This document shows positions 27,109-37,915 of a stretch of 64,000 bases of DNA, piece by piece. Under the pieces are notes generated by a model that did no database searches, was not told where the DNA came from, and was given only the letters and a program-made list of their open reading frames with translations. This DNA comes from Kitasatospora phosalacinea. Its GTDB lineage: Bacteria; Actinomycetota; Actinomycetes; Streptomycetales; Streptomycetaceae. Every line of letters begins with the position of its first letter. Position 1 is the stretch's first letter. A program made the translations under genes and the position numbers. The DNA lies in assembly GCF_000717185.1 (NCBI RefSeq), contig NZ_JNYE01000015.1, positions 1 through 64,000 on the forward strand, given 5' to 3'.

Positions 27109-28383
27109 ATGAGCACCACCAGCCCCGCCCGCACCGACCGCCCGCTGCGGGCGCCCTCCGGCACGCCCGCCGCCGCGTTCTGGCGCTACTGGACGGCCAC
27201 CACCGTCAGCGGCCTCGGCGACGCCGTCACCGCGATCGCCCTGCCGCTGACCGCCGTCTCCGTGCTGCACGCGAGCGGCTTCCAGGTCGGCCTGGTCACC
27301 GCCGCCGGGTACGTGGCCTGGCTGGTGATCGGCCTGCCCGCGGGCGTGCTGGTCCAGCGCCTGCCGCTGCGCGGCACCCAGATCGCCATGGACCTGCTGC
27401 GCGCCGCCGCGATCGCCTCCGTCCCGCTGGCCGCCGCGTTCGGCGTGCTCGGCCTGCCGCACCTGGTCGCGGCGGCGCTGCTGCTCAGCTTCGCGAGCGT
27501 GGTCTTCGACGTCGGCAACGCGACCTTCCTGCCCAGCGTGGTGCCGCCGGAGCAGCTCACCGCCCGCAACAGCCTGACCTCCGCCACCCACTCGGTGAAC
27601 CAGCTCGCCGGACCCTCGCTCGGCGGCCTGCTGGTCCAACTGCTGGGCGCGGCGGCCGCGCTGGTGGTCGACGCGGTCAGCTTCCTGTGCTCGGCCGCCC
27701 TGCTGCGCACCCTGCCCCGGGCCTCGGCCGAGCGCCCCGCGCCCGCCGCCGACCGGCCGTCCTTCGGCGCGCAGATCCGCGAGGGCTGGCGCTACGCGAC
27801 CCGGCACCCGGTGGTCGGGCCGTGCCTGGCCGAGGCGACCTGCATCAACTTCGTCTGCGGCGCCCTGATGGCGGTCGTCCCGGTGTTCCTGGTCCGCACC
27901 CTGCACGCCCCGGCGGGCCTGGTCGGCCTGCTGATGGCCGCCGAGGGCGTCGGCAGCCTGGTCGGCGCCGCGTTCACCCCCCGGCTGGCCGCCCGCTTCG
28001 GCACCGCCCGCACCCTGGTCCTCGGCTCGCTGTTCGGCGTCCTGGCCGCGCCGCTGATGCCGCTGGCCGGCGGCGGGCCCGGGCTGCTGCTGTTCGCGCT
28101 CGGCAACGCCGGGTTCGGCGCCTCCGTGGTGGTGCTCAGCATCCTGACCCGCACCCACCGGCAGACCACCACCCCCGCCGCCCTGCTGCCCCGGGTGATG
28201 GCCACCGTCCGGTTCGTCTCCTGGGGCGCCATCCCGGTCGGCGCGCTGGCCGCGGGCACCGCCGTCTCGCTCTGGGGCGCCCGCACCGCGCTCGCCCTGG
28301 CCTGCGCGCTGACGGTGCTCTCCCCCGTCCTGCTGCTCTCCTCCCGGCTGCGCGGCGCCCGCGACCTGACCGACCTCGCCTGA
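27109..28383 (+). CDS. MFS transporter, DHA3/enterobactin-exporter type
   Basis: A 424-residue exporter with about 12 membrane spans (WRYWTATTVSGLGDAVTAIALPL at the start, FDVGNATFLPSVVPPEQLTARNSL in the middle loop). This resembles the MFS_3 family that exports macrolides, siderophores and similar compounds. AGGGGG precedes the ATG at 27109. The palindrome just upstream ties its control to the HxlR-peroxiredoxin regulator, so its cargo may be a redox-active or electrophilic compound. It converges on the deacetylase gene with 7 bp between. Confidence 0.9.
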   Translation: MSTTSPARTDRPLRAPSGTPAAAFWRYWTATTVSGLGDAVTAIALPLTAVSVLHASGFQVGLVTAAGYVAWLVIGLPAGVLVQRLPLRGTQIAMDLLRAAAIASVPLAAAFGVLGLPHLVAAALLLSFASVVFDVGNATFLPSVVPPEQLTARNSLTSATHSVNQLAGPSLGGLLVQLLGAAAALVVDAVSFLCSAALLRTLPRASAERPAPAADRPSFGAQIREGWRYATRHPVVGPCLAEATCINFVCGALMAVVPVFLVRTLHAPAGLVGLLMAAEGVGSLVGAAFTPRLAARFGTARTLVLGSLFGVLAAPLMPLAGGGPGLLLFALGNAGFGASVVVLSILTRTHRQTTTPAALLPRVMATVRFVSWGAIPVGALAAGTAVSLWGARTALALACALTVLSPVLLLSSRLRGARDLTDLA

Positions 28384-28390
28384 CGCGCGC

Positions 28391-29239
<849 letters not shown>

Positions 29240-29333
29240 CTCCGCTGCTCCTCCGCTGCTCGCCGTGCGCCGGGGCCACCGCCACGAGTGTCACTTCCGG
29301 GTGGGGCAGGTGCCATCTGCGAAGCTCGGCCCC

Positions 29334-30437
29334 ATGGCTTCCTCCCCGCGACCGCACTACCTGCAGTGGACGACCGTCGCCCCGGTGCTGGCGTTCCTGC
29401 TGCTCCTGGCGACCTGGCACCGTGACCTGCCGTGGCCGGTGGTGGCGCTGGTGGCGTGCTTCCTGGCGGTGTCGGTGGTCGCGGCGGTGCACCACGCGGA
29501 GCTGATCGCGCACCGGGTCGGCGAACCGTACGGCTCGCTGGTGCTGGCGGTGGCCGTCACCATCATCGAGGTGGCGCTGATCGTCACGCTGATGGCCGAC
29601 GGCGGCGACAAGAGCGCCGGGCTGGCCCGGGACACCGTGTTCGCGGCCGTGATGATCACCTGCAACGGGATCCTGGGCCTGTCCATCCTGGTCGGCGCGC
29701 TGAAGTACCGGGTGGCGGTGTTCAACGCGGAGGGCACCGGCGCGGCGTTCGGCGCGATCGCGACCCTGGCGACGCTGAGCCTGGTGCTGCCGACCTTCAC
29801 CACCTCCGAGCCGGGCCCGCAGTTCTCCACCACCCAGCTGGTGTTCGCCGCGGCCGCCTCGCTCGTCATCTACGGGCTGTTCGTCTCGACCCTGACGGTC
29901 CGCCACCGCGACTACTTCCTGCCCGTCACCCCGGCGGGTGAGGTCGTCGACCCGATGGACGAGCACTCCGAGCCGCCGACCATGGGGGAGACGCTGGTCA
30001 GCGTCGCCCTGCTCTCGGTCGCCCTGGTCTCGGTGGTCGGCCTGGCGAAGGGCGTCTCCCCCACCATCGAGCGCGGGGTGGCGGCCGCGGACCTGCCCAA
30101 CGCGGTGGTCGGCGTGGTGATCGCCCTGCTGGTGCTGCTGCCCGAGTCGATCGCCGCGGTCCGGGCCGCGGTCCGCAACCGCGTCCAGATCAGCCTGAAC
30201 CTGGCGCTGGGCTCGGCGCTGGCCTCGATCGGCCTGACCATCCCGGCGGTGGCGATCGCCTCCAGCTGGCTCTCCGGCCCGCTCGAACTCGGCCTGGGCG
30301 CCAACCACATGATCCTGCTGGCGCTGACCGTCGCGGTCGGCACCCTCACCGTCATCCCCAAGCGCGCCACCCCGCTGCAGGGCGGCGTCCACCTGGCGAT
30401 CCTCGGCGCGTACCTGGTCCTCGCGGTCAGCCCCTGA
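29334..30437 (+). CDS. chaA: ChaA-type calcium/sodium:proton antiporter
   Basis: A 367-residue cation/H+ exchanger with about 11 membrane spans. The two family repeats each hold a conserved acidic segment: AHRVGEPYGSLVLAVAVTIIEVALIVTLM and LPNAVVGVVIALLVLLPESIAAVRAAVRNRVQISLNLALGSALASIGLTIP. The ATG at 29334 begins just before the first span; the open frame to its left has no family features. Expected to export Ca2+, Na+ or K+ against protons, helping with alkaline and salt stress. It converges on the SulP gene across paired hairpins. Confidence 0.92.
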   Translation: MASSPRPHYLQWTTVAPVLAFLLLLATWHRDLPWPVVALVACFLAVSVVAAVHHAELIAHRVGEPYGSLVLAVAVTIIEVALIVTLMADGGDKSAGLARDTVFAAVMITCNGILGLSILVGALKYRVAVFNAEGTGAAFGAIATLATLSLVLPTFTTSEPGPQFSTTQLVFAAAASLVIYGLFVSTLTVRHRDYFLPVTPAGEVVDPMDEHSEPPTMGETLVSVALLSVALVSVVGLAKGVSPTIERGVAAADLPNAVVGVVIALLVLLPESIAAVRAAVRNRVQISLNLALGSALASIGLTIPAVAIASSWLSGPLELGLGANHMILLALTVAVGTLTVIPKRATPLQGGVHLAILGAYLVLAVSP

Positions 30438-30462
30438 CCCGCCCGCGCGCCGCGCGCCCGCC

Positions 30463-30533
30463 GCACCGCGCCCGCCGCCGCCGGGAAGCTCCGGGCGCTC
30501 CGGGCGCGGTGCGACGGCAACGGCGGCGGCGGG
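30463..30533. terminator. Two overlapping alternative hairpins between chaA and sulP
   Basis: GCACCGCGCCCG (30463-30474) pairs perfectly with 30501-30512, and CCCGCCGCCGCCG (30471-30483) pairs perfectly with 30521-30533. The left arms share 30471-30474, so only one of the two can form fully at a time. Both lie between convergent stops and could serve as a bidirectional terminator. Confidence 0.6.
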
Positions 30534-30550
30534 CGGGACGGGCGCCCCGC

Positions 30551-32032
30551 TCAGAGCAGGGCCGGCACCCGCACCGGGTCGACGCCGTGCGCGTGGTGGC
30601 GCCCGGCCCAGTCCTGCAGGGCCGTGCGGCAGGCGTGGTCGAGGTGGCGCAGCGCGTCGAGGTCGAGCTCGATCGGGCGGTCGCGCGGCAGCGACTCCAG
30701 GGTGTCCAGGATGCGGGGCAGCCGCAGGAAGGTGGCGTTGCCCGAGACGGCCACCCGGATCGTGCCGGTGGCGCGGTCGTCCACCTCCAGGTGCACCGAC
30801 GAGGTCTCCCAGGCCGTCTTGAGCACCGCCAGCAGCAGCCCGAGCAGGACGCCCTCGAACATGTTGGTGGCCACGATCGCCACCGCGGTCGCCGTCAGCA
30901 CCAGGACCTCGCCGCGGTGCGTGCGCCACAGCGGGACGAGCGAGCCCAGCGGCAGCAGCTTGAACCCGGCGTGCACGAGCACCCCGGCCAGGGCGGGCAG
31001 CGGGATCACGCCGAGCGCGGCCGGCAGCAGCGCGGCGAACAGCAGCAGCCACCCGCCGTGCAGCACCCGGGACGCCTTCGTCCGGGCCCCGGCCTGGACG
31101 TTCGCGGCGCTGCGCACGATCACCGCGGTCATCGGCAGGGCGCCGAGCAGCCCGCACACGGTGTTCCCGGCGCCCTGGGCGATCAGTTCGCGGTCGTAGT
31201 CGGTGCGCGGTCCGCTGTGCAGCCGGTCGACCGCCGCCGCGCTGAACAGGCTCTCGGCGGAGGCGATCAGGGTGAACGCCAGCACCGTGGTGATTCCGCC
31301 GAGGCCGGTCAGCACCTCGAACGAGGACGCGCCCGGCGCGTGCACCACGTCCAGCAGGCCGTTCACCTCGACCTTCGCCACGGGCAGTGCGAAGACGGCG
31401 GTGGCGAGCACCGCCAGGGCGACCGCCGCGAGCGGCGCGGGCAGCACGCGGACCTTGGCGGGCAGGTGCTTCCACAGCGCCAGGACGGCGACGGTGCCGC
31501 CCCCGACCGCGAACGAGGCCAGGGCGGTCGACGAGGAGAAGGCGTCCGCGGCCAGGCCGGGCAGGCCCGCGATGTTGGCGGGGCCGTTGCCGGGCGCCTT
31601 GGCACCGGCCAGGGCGTACAGCTGACCGGCTATCAGGACCAGGCCGATGCCCGCGAGCATGCCCTGGACGACCGAGACGGAGATCGCCCGGAACAGGCGC
31701 CCCAGCCCCAGCACGCCCATCAGCAGTTGGAGCAGGCCGGAGGCGAGCACCAGGACGCCGAGCGCGGCCACGCCGAACTCGGTGACGGCCTCGTACACGA
31801 GCACGGTCAGCCCGGCCGCCGGGCCGGACACCTGGAGGCTGCTGCCGGGCATCAGCCCCGTCAGCAGGCCGCCGACGATGCCGGTGACGAGCCCGAGCTC
31901 GGCGGGCACGCCGGAGGCCACGGCCACGCCGACGCACAGCGGCACGGCCACCAGGAAGACGACGAGCGAGGCGGCGAAGTCCGCCCGGAGCGTCGACGGG
32001 TCTAACGCGGTCTTTCGAAGGATGCGCAACAT
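30551..32032 (-). CDS. SulP family anion transporter (likely bicarbonate)
   Basis: A 493-residue SulP/SLC26 transporter: N-terminal membrane domain with LRADFAASLVVFLVAVPLCVGVAVASGVPAELGLVTGIVGGLLTGLMPGSSLQVSGPAAG, later AGARTKASRVLHGG, and a C-terminal STAS domain (about 385-490). A beta-carbonic anhydrase gene lies 158 bp upstream on the same strand. SulP/carbonic anhydrase pairs, as a rule, take up bicarbonate and interconvert it with CO2, so sulfate is a less likely substrate. Three CTAACGGAG-type repeats lie in the gap between the two genes. Confidence 0.88.
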   Translation of the reverse strand: MLRILRKTALDPSTLRADFAASLVVFLVAVPLCVGVAVASGVPAELGLVTGIVGGLLTGLMPGSSLQVSGPAAGLTVLVYEAVTEFGVAALGVLVLASGLLQLLMGVLGLGRLFRAISVSVVQGMLAGIGLVLIAGQLYALAGAKAPGNGPANIAGLPGLAADAFSSSTALASFAVGGGTVAVLALWKHLPAKVRVLPAPLAAVALAVLATAVFALPVAKVEVNGLLDVVHAPGASSFEVLTGLGGITTVLAFTLIASAESLFSAAAVDRLHSGPRTDYDRELIAQGAGNTVCGLLGALPMTAVIVRSAANVQAGARTKASRVLHGGWLLLFAALLPAALGVIPLPALAGVLVHAGFKLLPLGSLVPLWRTHRGEVLVLTATAVAIVATNMFEGVLLGLLLAVLKTAWETSSVHLEVDDRATGTIRVAVSGNATFLRLPRILDTLESLPRDRPIELDLDALRHLDHACRTALQDWAGRHHAHGVDPVRVPALL

Positions 32033-32157
32033 GGGGGGTCCTCATGGGTTCGGTCGGAGAACGGCCGGCGAGAGGGCCGAGCGGACGGGGCCGCCCCGGG
32101 CTCCCCGGCGCGCCGGAAGGGGCGTGCCGAAGCCGGCGTGCCGGGAAGCCGGGGCGG

Positions 32158-32190
32158 GAGCTAACGGAGCCAACGGAGCTAACGGAGCGG
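32158..32190. repeat. 9-bp repeats between carbonic anhydrase and SulP genes
   Basis: GCTAACGGA, GCCAACGGA and GCTAACGGA follow each other directly after the carbonic anhydrase stop. Purpose unknown; they might influence transcript ends within the operon. Confidence 0.55.
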
Positions 32191-32793
32191 TCAGAGCGGC
32201 AGGAAGGCGTCGGCCTCGGGCCGGTGCGCGAGGACGAGGCCGGTGTGGACCTCGTAGAACCAGGCGTGCAGCCGCAGGTCGCCCGCCGCGGTGCGCCGGG
32301 CGATGCCGGGGTAGTGGCGCAGCCGGTCGAGCTGGGCCAGGACGTGCCGCTGCACCGGGCCGGCGACGGCGGGGTCGAAGACCTCGGCCGCTTCCGTGGC
32401 CAGCGAGGCGGGGTCGGTGCCGGCCAGCCAGCCGCGCACGGCGGGCACGGCGCTCAGGTCGTCGCCGCGCACGACGGCGCCGACGGCGCCGCAGTGCGAG
32501 TGGCCGCAGACGACGACGTCGCGCACGCCGAGCACGTCGACCGCGTACTCGACGGTGGCGACCTCGCCGGACGGCTGCTCGACGCTGTAGGGCGGCACGA
32601 TGTTGCCGGCCGTGCGCAGCTCGAACAGGTCGCCGGGGTCGGCGCCGGTGATCAGGGACGGGACGACCCGCGAGTCGGAGCAGGTGACGAACAGCGCCTG
32701 CGGGGACTGTCCGGCCGCGAGGGCGGCGAACTCCAGGCCGCCGCGGGCCGCACGGTCGCGGAAGGTGCGGGCGCGCTCTTGCAAGGGATCCAT
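32191..32793 (-). CDS. Beta-class carbonic anhydrase
   Basis: A 200-residue cytosolic enzyme that interconverts CO2 and bicarbonate. Zinc ligands are Cys38 (in CSDSR, with Asp40 and Arg42 as the catalytic dyad), His98 and Cys101 (CGHSHCGA). The ATG at 32793 starts the conserved part (MDPLQERARTFRDRAA); the upstream open frame is proline-rich and not conserved. First gene of a leftward pair with the SulP transporter. Confidence 0.93.
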   Translation of the reverse strand: MDPLQERARTFRDRAARGGLEFAALAAGQSPQALFVTCSDSRVVPSLITGADPGDLFELRTAGNIVPPYSVEQPSGEVATVEYAVDVLGVRDVVVCGHSHCGAVGAVVRGDDLSAVPAVRGWLAGTDPASLATEAAEVFDPAVAGPVQRHVLAQLDRLRHYPGIARRTAAGDLRLHAWFYEVHTGLVLAHRPEADAFLPL

Positions 32794-32902
32794 CGGGGCA
32801 TGCCTCCGTGGCCCTGCCGCGCGGTGCGCGCAGGGCGTGCGTGAACCAGGGTGGCGCCCGGCCGGGTGGCGGGGCGGTGCGTGCCGAGGGGGCCGGAGCG
32901 GC

Positions 32903-33301
32903 TCAGCAGCGGAAGACCTGGAACACGGAGGCGGTGGCACCGCCGGTCCGTCTGGACGGATGGGTCGGGGGCGCGCCGCGGCTGCTCCCCGACGCGTACG
33001 GGGCCGGGGCGGACCCGGCGCAGTCCTGGCACGACGCGACGAGCTGCACCCCGTTCCAGGTGCCGGGGCCCGTCCGGGCGGCCGCGTGCGAGAGGTGCCG
33101 CGAGGGGACGCCGACGGGCAGGTCCTGCTCGGTCTCGGAGCGCTCGGCGGGCGACTGGGCGGCGCAGACCACGGCGGTCGGCGGGCCGGGCTCGAACCCC
33201 TCCGCGACGGCGGAGCCCGCCAGGACCAGCAGGAGGCCGGTCAGGACGGACAGGACGGACAGGACGGGCCGGAGCGCGGCGCCCGTGCCGATTCGACGCA
33301 C
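32903..33301 (-). CDS. Small secreted hypothetical protein
   Basis: A 132-residue protein from a GTG at 33301 preceded by GGGAGGAG. Residues 1-33 look like a signal peptide (R2-R3, hydrophobic VLSVLSVLTGLLLVLAGSAVA). The mature part has five cysteines, including SCQDCAG, and no recognised domain. Gene prediction rests on the strong ribosome-binding site and the export signal. It is upstream of, and in the same direction as, the carbonic anhydrase gene. Confidence 0.6.
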   Translation of the reverse strand: MRRIGTGAALRPVLSVLSVLTGLLLVLAGSAVAEGFEPGPPTAVVCAAQSPAERSETEQDLPVGVPSRHLSHAAARTGPGTWNGVQLVASCQDCAGSAPAPYASGSSRGAPPTHPSRRTGGATASVFQVFRC

Positions 33302-33530
33302 CTGTGCTCCTCCCCCCGGCCGACGGCGTGCATGTTCATGTTGATAAACGCACCTGATGCCGAATCAGTTTCCGCTGCGTGTCCGGCGTGTGACGGAAAG
33401 CGCACACCGCCCGCCGCTGTCACCCGTTCGGGGAAAACCGGGACCGACCGCCCCCCGCCGTACCAAGGTGGCGGCAACGACTGCTCCACCGGGTCCGGTC
33501 CGGGCGGGGCGACTCCCGGAGGGACGGCGC

Positions 33531-34271
33531 ATGGGCGAGACGACGACGAGGGCGGCCTGGCTGGAGCTGTTGGAGGGCTGGGGCAGGGACTGCGGCGGCT
33601 GCACGCCCGCGGAGCTCGACGACCTGGGCGTCACCGGGCCGGAGGCCACCTCCTGGTACGCCTTCTGCGCCGCGGACTACGCGGAGCAGCTCGCCGGGGC
33701 GCTGGCCTCGCCCTGGGCGCTGCACACCCCGGAGCAGGTCGGCGCCGCCGCGGCGGCGCTGACCGCCGTCCAGCTCCACGCCGAGCGGGCGAAGCGGCGG
33801 CTGCTCGACCTCCTGGCGGCGATGGCGGAGCGCGGCGAGGCGGGGCCCGTCCCGCCCGGGCTGCCGGAGCTGCTGGCGGCCGCCCCGTCCGAGGAGGCCG
33901 CCGACCGCCTGCTGGCCGAGCTGTCGGCCGTCCCGCTGCTGCGCCCGGTGCCCGGCACGCTCGCCGCGGCGCTGCGCGGGACGGCCGGGCTGCTCGGGGA
34001 CCTGCTGGTGCCGCAGGAGGACGCGGTCGAGGTCTTCGGCGCCCCCGGCGAGCCCGACCACCAGGGCTGGGCCAGGCTCCGCCACGGGGGCAAAGAGTGG
34101 CGGCTGTACTTCCACTCCCACGACGAGGACGAGTGGTTCCTGGACGACTTCCCGGCGGAGCCGTGCACCCGCCTCCCGCTGGGCGGCTTCTCCGCCGCGG
34201 CCGCCCACCCCGCGCAGCTCGCCGGGGCGGCCCGGGCCGCCCTCGCGCAGTGGGCGGCCGGGCAGCGCTGA
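33531..34271 (+). CDS. Hypothetical cytosolic protein
   Basis: A 246-residue protein with GGAGGG before the ATG at 33531. The N-terminal two thirds are helical and Ala/Leu-rich; the C-terminal part RLRHGGKEWRLYFHSHDEDEWFLDDFPAEP is beta-like and acidic. I recognise no family, and there is no signal peptide or membrane segment. It ends 4 bp from the convergent glmS stop with no terminator room between. Confidence 0.75.
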   Translation: MGETTTRAAWLELLEGWGRDCGGCTPAELDDLGVTGPEATSWYAFCAADYAEQLAGALASPWALHTPEQVGAAAAALTAVQLHAERAKRRLLDLLAAMAERGEAGPVPPGLPELLAAAPSEEAADRLLAELSAVPLLRPVPGTLAAALRGTAGLLGDLLVPQEDAVEVFGAPGEPDHQGWARLRHGGKEWRLYFHSHDEDEWFLDDFPAEPCTRLPLGGFSAAAAHPAQLAGAARAALAQWAAGQR

Positions 34272-34275
34272 GCGG

Positions 34276-36117
<1,842 letters not shown>

Positions 36118-36158
36118 GACGTGGGCTCCTCTGTCAGTCGTGGGTGGGCCGGGGGCCG

Positions 36159-36464
36159 TCAGCCGTAGACCATCCGCCGCAGTTGGCGCACCGACAGCTG
36201 CGGGGCGGCGACCCGGCGGGCGGCCAGCTCCCCGCCGAGGCGGGTGAAGATCTGCTCGTTGGTCAGCCCCCGGGCCTGCAGCTCACCGTGGCGGCGGCGG
36301 ACGTACTCCTCGGTGGTCTCCGCGAAGTACGCCAGCACCTCCGCGACGACCCGCGCGGCCTCCCCGGGGGCCAGGGGGGTGGTCCTGGCGAGGTGGGCGA
36401 GCAGGTCCTCATGAGGGTGCGGTGAGGCAGGCACGAGGGGGGAGCTTAGGCGTGAAGGGTTCAT
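36159..36464 (-). CDS. Small conserved protein upstream of glmS
   Basis: About 101 residues, ending VRQLRRMVYG. The core LARTTPLAPGEAARVVAEVLAYFAETTEEYVRRRHGELQARGLTNEQIFTRLGGELAARRV is helical and looks like a real actinobacterial protein; relatives next to glmS are familiar to me but lack a known function. The start is uncertain: ATG 36464 is used, but no good ribosome-binding site is seen and a GTG within is possible. An 18-bp palindrome lies just upstream. It shares direction with glmS, 41 bp away, suggesting co-transcription. Confidence 0.65.
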   Translation of the reverse strand: MNPSRLSSPLVPASPHPHEDLLAHLARTTPLAPGEAARVVAEVLAYFAETTEEYVRRRHGELQARGLTNEQIFTRLGGELAARRVAAPQLSVRQLRRMVYG

Positions 36465-36476
36465 TTGCCAAAGATC

Positions 36477-36494
36477 CTGCCCGATTTCGGGCAG
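36477..36494. promoter_or_regulatory. CTGCCCGA-TT-TCGGGCAG palindrome upstream of the glmS-linked gene
   Basis: Perfect 8-bp arms around TT, located 13 bp upstream of the presumed start of the small gene before glmS. It may be an operator or an RNA hairpin in the leader. Confidence 0.45.
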
Positions 36495-36745
36495 GGCCAC
36501 CAGCGGTGGCGTCCCGGTGCGACCTTTCCCGGGCCCGCGGCGTACTCAAGGACGGTGGTCGAACGGGCGGTCGCGGGCGACACCTATGATGTGGGGCCGT
36601 CGTTGTAGGGCGGTGGGCGGACGGTGTTCGGGTGATCGCGGCGGGCACCTGACCCCTTCGGCGGTGTTCCTGGCCGGGTTTCCGGCGGTCACCCCGCAGG
36701 ATGGGCCGCGTACTGTACGTGTCGATCACAGGGGGAACGTCCGTC

Positions 36746-37858
36746 ATGCAACCGCGCGTGTTCGCCGTCGTCACCGCCGTCCTGCTGGCCGTCCTCGGCC
36801 TCGGATCGGTCATGGTGACCGACTGGACGCCGAAGTCCGCCACCGCGCTGGCCGCACCCACGGCGGGCGGCCAGCGTCCCGGCGCCGTGCCCGCGACCGC
36901 CGCGGCCTCCCCCTCCCCCACCGGCGACCCGGCGGTGTGGACGCGCTCGACCCTGCGCAACAAGCTGATGGCCGAGATGGAGGCCACCGACCCCGGGGTC
37001 GCGCTCGCCGACCTGGACAGGATCTCCAAGGACAAGCCGTACACCGTGCGGTTCTGCCACCCGATCGCGCACGAGCTCGGGCACGCCGCGGTGCAGCGCT
37101 ACCACCAGGACTTCCAGAAGGTGATCTCCTTCCCGCACGAGACCTGCGCGGCGGGCTACCTGCACGGCGCGGTCGAGGAGATGCTCGCCAACTCCAAGGA
37201 CCCGCAGAGCGACATCCTGACCCTGTGCGCCCCGGCCAACACCGGCCCGTGCATCCACGGCGTCGGCCACGGCATCATGTTCGTCACCAAGCAGGACATC
37301 CCGGCCGCCCGCGCGCTGTGCGACAAGTTCCCCAGCCAGAGTCGCCGGATCACCTGCTCCGAGGGCGTCTTCATGCAGCTGTTCGCGCCCGACGAGGAGG
37401 ACGAGAAGGCCAAGGCCAACCTCCCGCTGGACAAGCTCGCCGCCGAGCCGCTCTACCCCTGCCCCGAGCAGCCCGCCCTCTACCAGTCGGCCTGCTTCTT
37501 CTACGCGCCGACCTTCTTCCTCTCCTCGCACGACTACGCCAACCACCCCGAGGCGTTCTCGCAGGCCCTCCAGTGGTGCCTGAACGCGCAGGCCAGCGGC
37601 GGCGCCCAGGACTGCTCGCGGGGCGCGGGCTCGCGCACCATGAAGTACAACCTGGACCGCCCGGACTGGGCCGCCCAGCAGTGCGCCACCGCCAAGGACA
37701 CCTGGCAGCGCCAGGCCTGCACCCAGGGCCTGGTCAGCTACTACACCGTCAACGACACCAGCGCGGGCGCCGCCGGGCGCCTGTGCGCCCAGATCACCGA
37801 CAAGCAGATCCAGGGCTACTGCCGCTCGGCCGGCGGCCTCTCCGGCACCCTGGACTGA
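36746..37858 (+). CDS. Secreted or membrane-anchored cysteine-rich protein with HELGH motif
   Basis: A 370-residue exported protein I cannot place in a named family. The ATG at 36746 follows AGGGGGAAC. Residues 5-24 are a signal peptide or anchor; a Ser/Thr/Pro-rich linker (30-65) follows. The body holds 14 cysteines (104, 134, 161, 169, 192, 204, 239, 250, 278, 290, 313, 325, 347, 359), an even number consistent with disulfides outside the cell. CHPIAHELGHA contains H109-E110-x-x-H113, the zinc-peptidase pattern, and CIHGVGHGIM (169-178) and CAAGYLHGAVEE (134-145) add further His. A metal-binding or hydrolase role is possible but unproven. A TATGAT box lies about 150 bp upstream. Confidence 0.85.
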   Translation: MQPRVFAVVTAVLLAVLGLGSVMVTDWTPKSATALAAPTAGGQRPGAVPATAAASPSPTGDPAVWTRSTLRNKLMAEMEATDPGVALADLDRISKDKPYTVRFCHPIAHELGHAAVQRYHQDFQKVISFPHETCAAGYLHGAVEEMLANSKDPQSDILTLCAPANTGPCIHGVGHGIMFVTKQDIPAARALCDKFPSQSRRITCSEGVFMQLFAPDEEDEKAKANLPLDKLAAEPLYPCPEQPALYQSACFFYAPTFFLSSHDYANHPEAFSQALQWCLNAQASGGAQDCSRGAGSRTMKYNLDRPDWAAQQCATAKDTWQRQACTQGLVSYYTVNDTSAGAAGRLCAQITDKQIQGYCRSAGGLSGTLD

Positions 37859-37915
37859 CCCTTTCCCCAGGTGGGCCCGGTCGCACCGGGTCCGCCTGGG
37901 CATACGATGCCCCGT

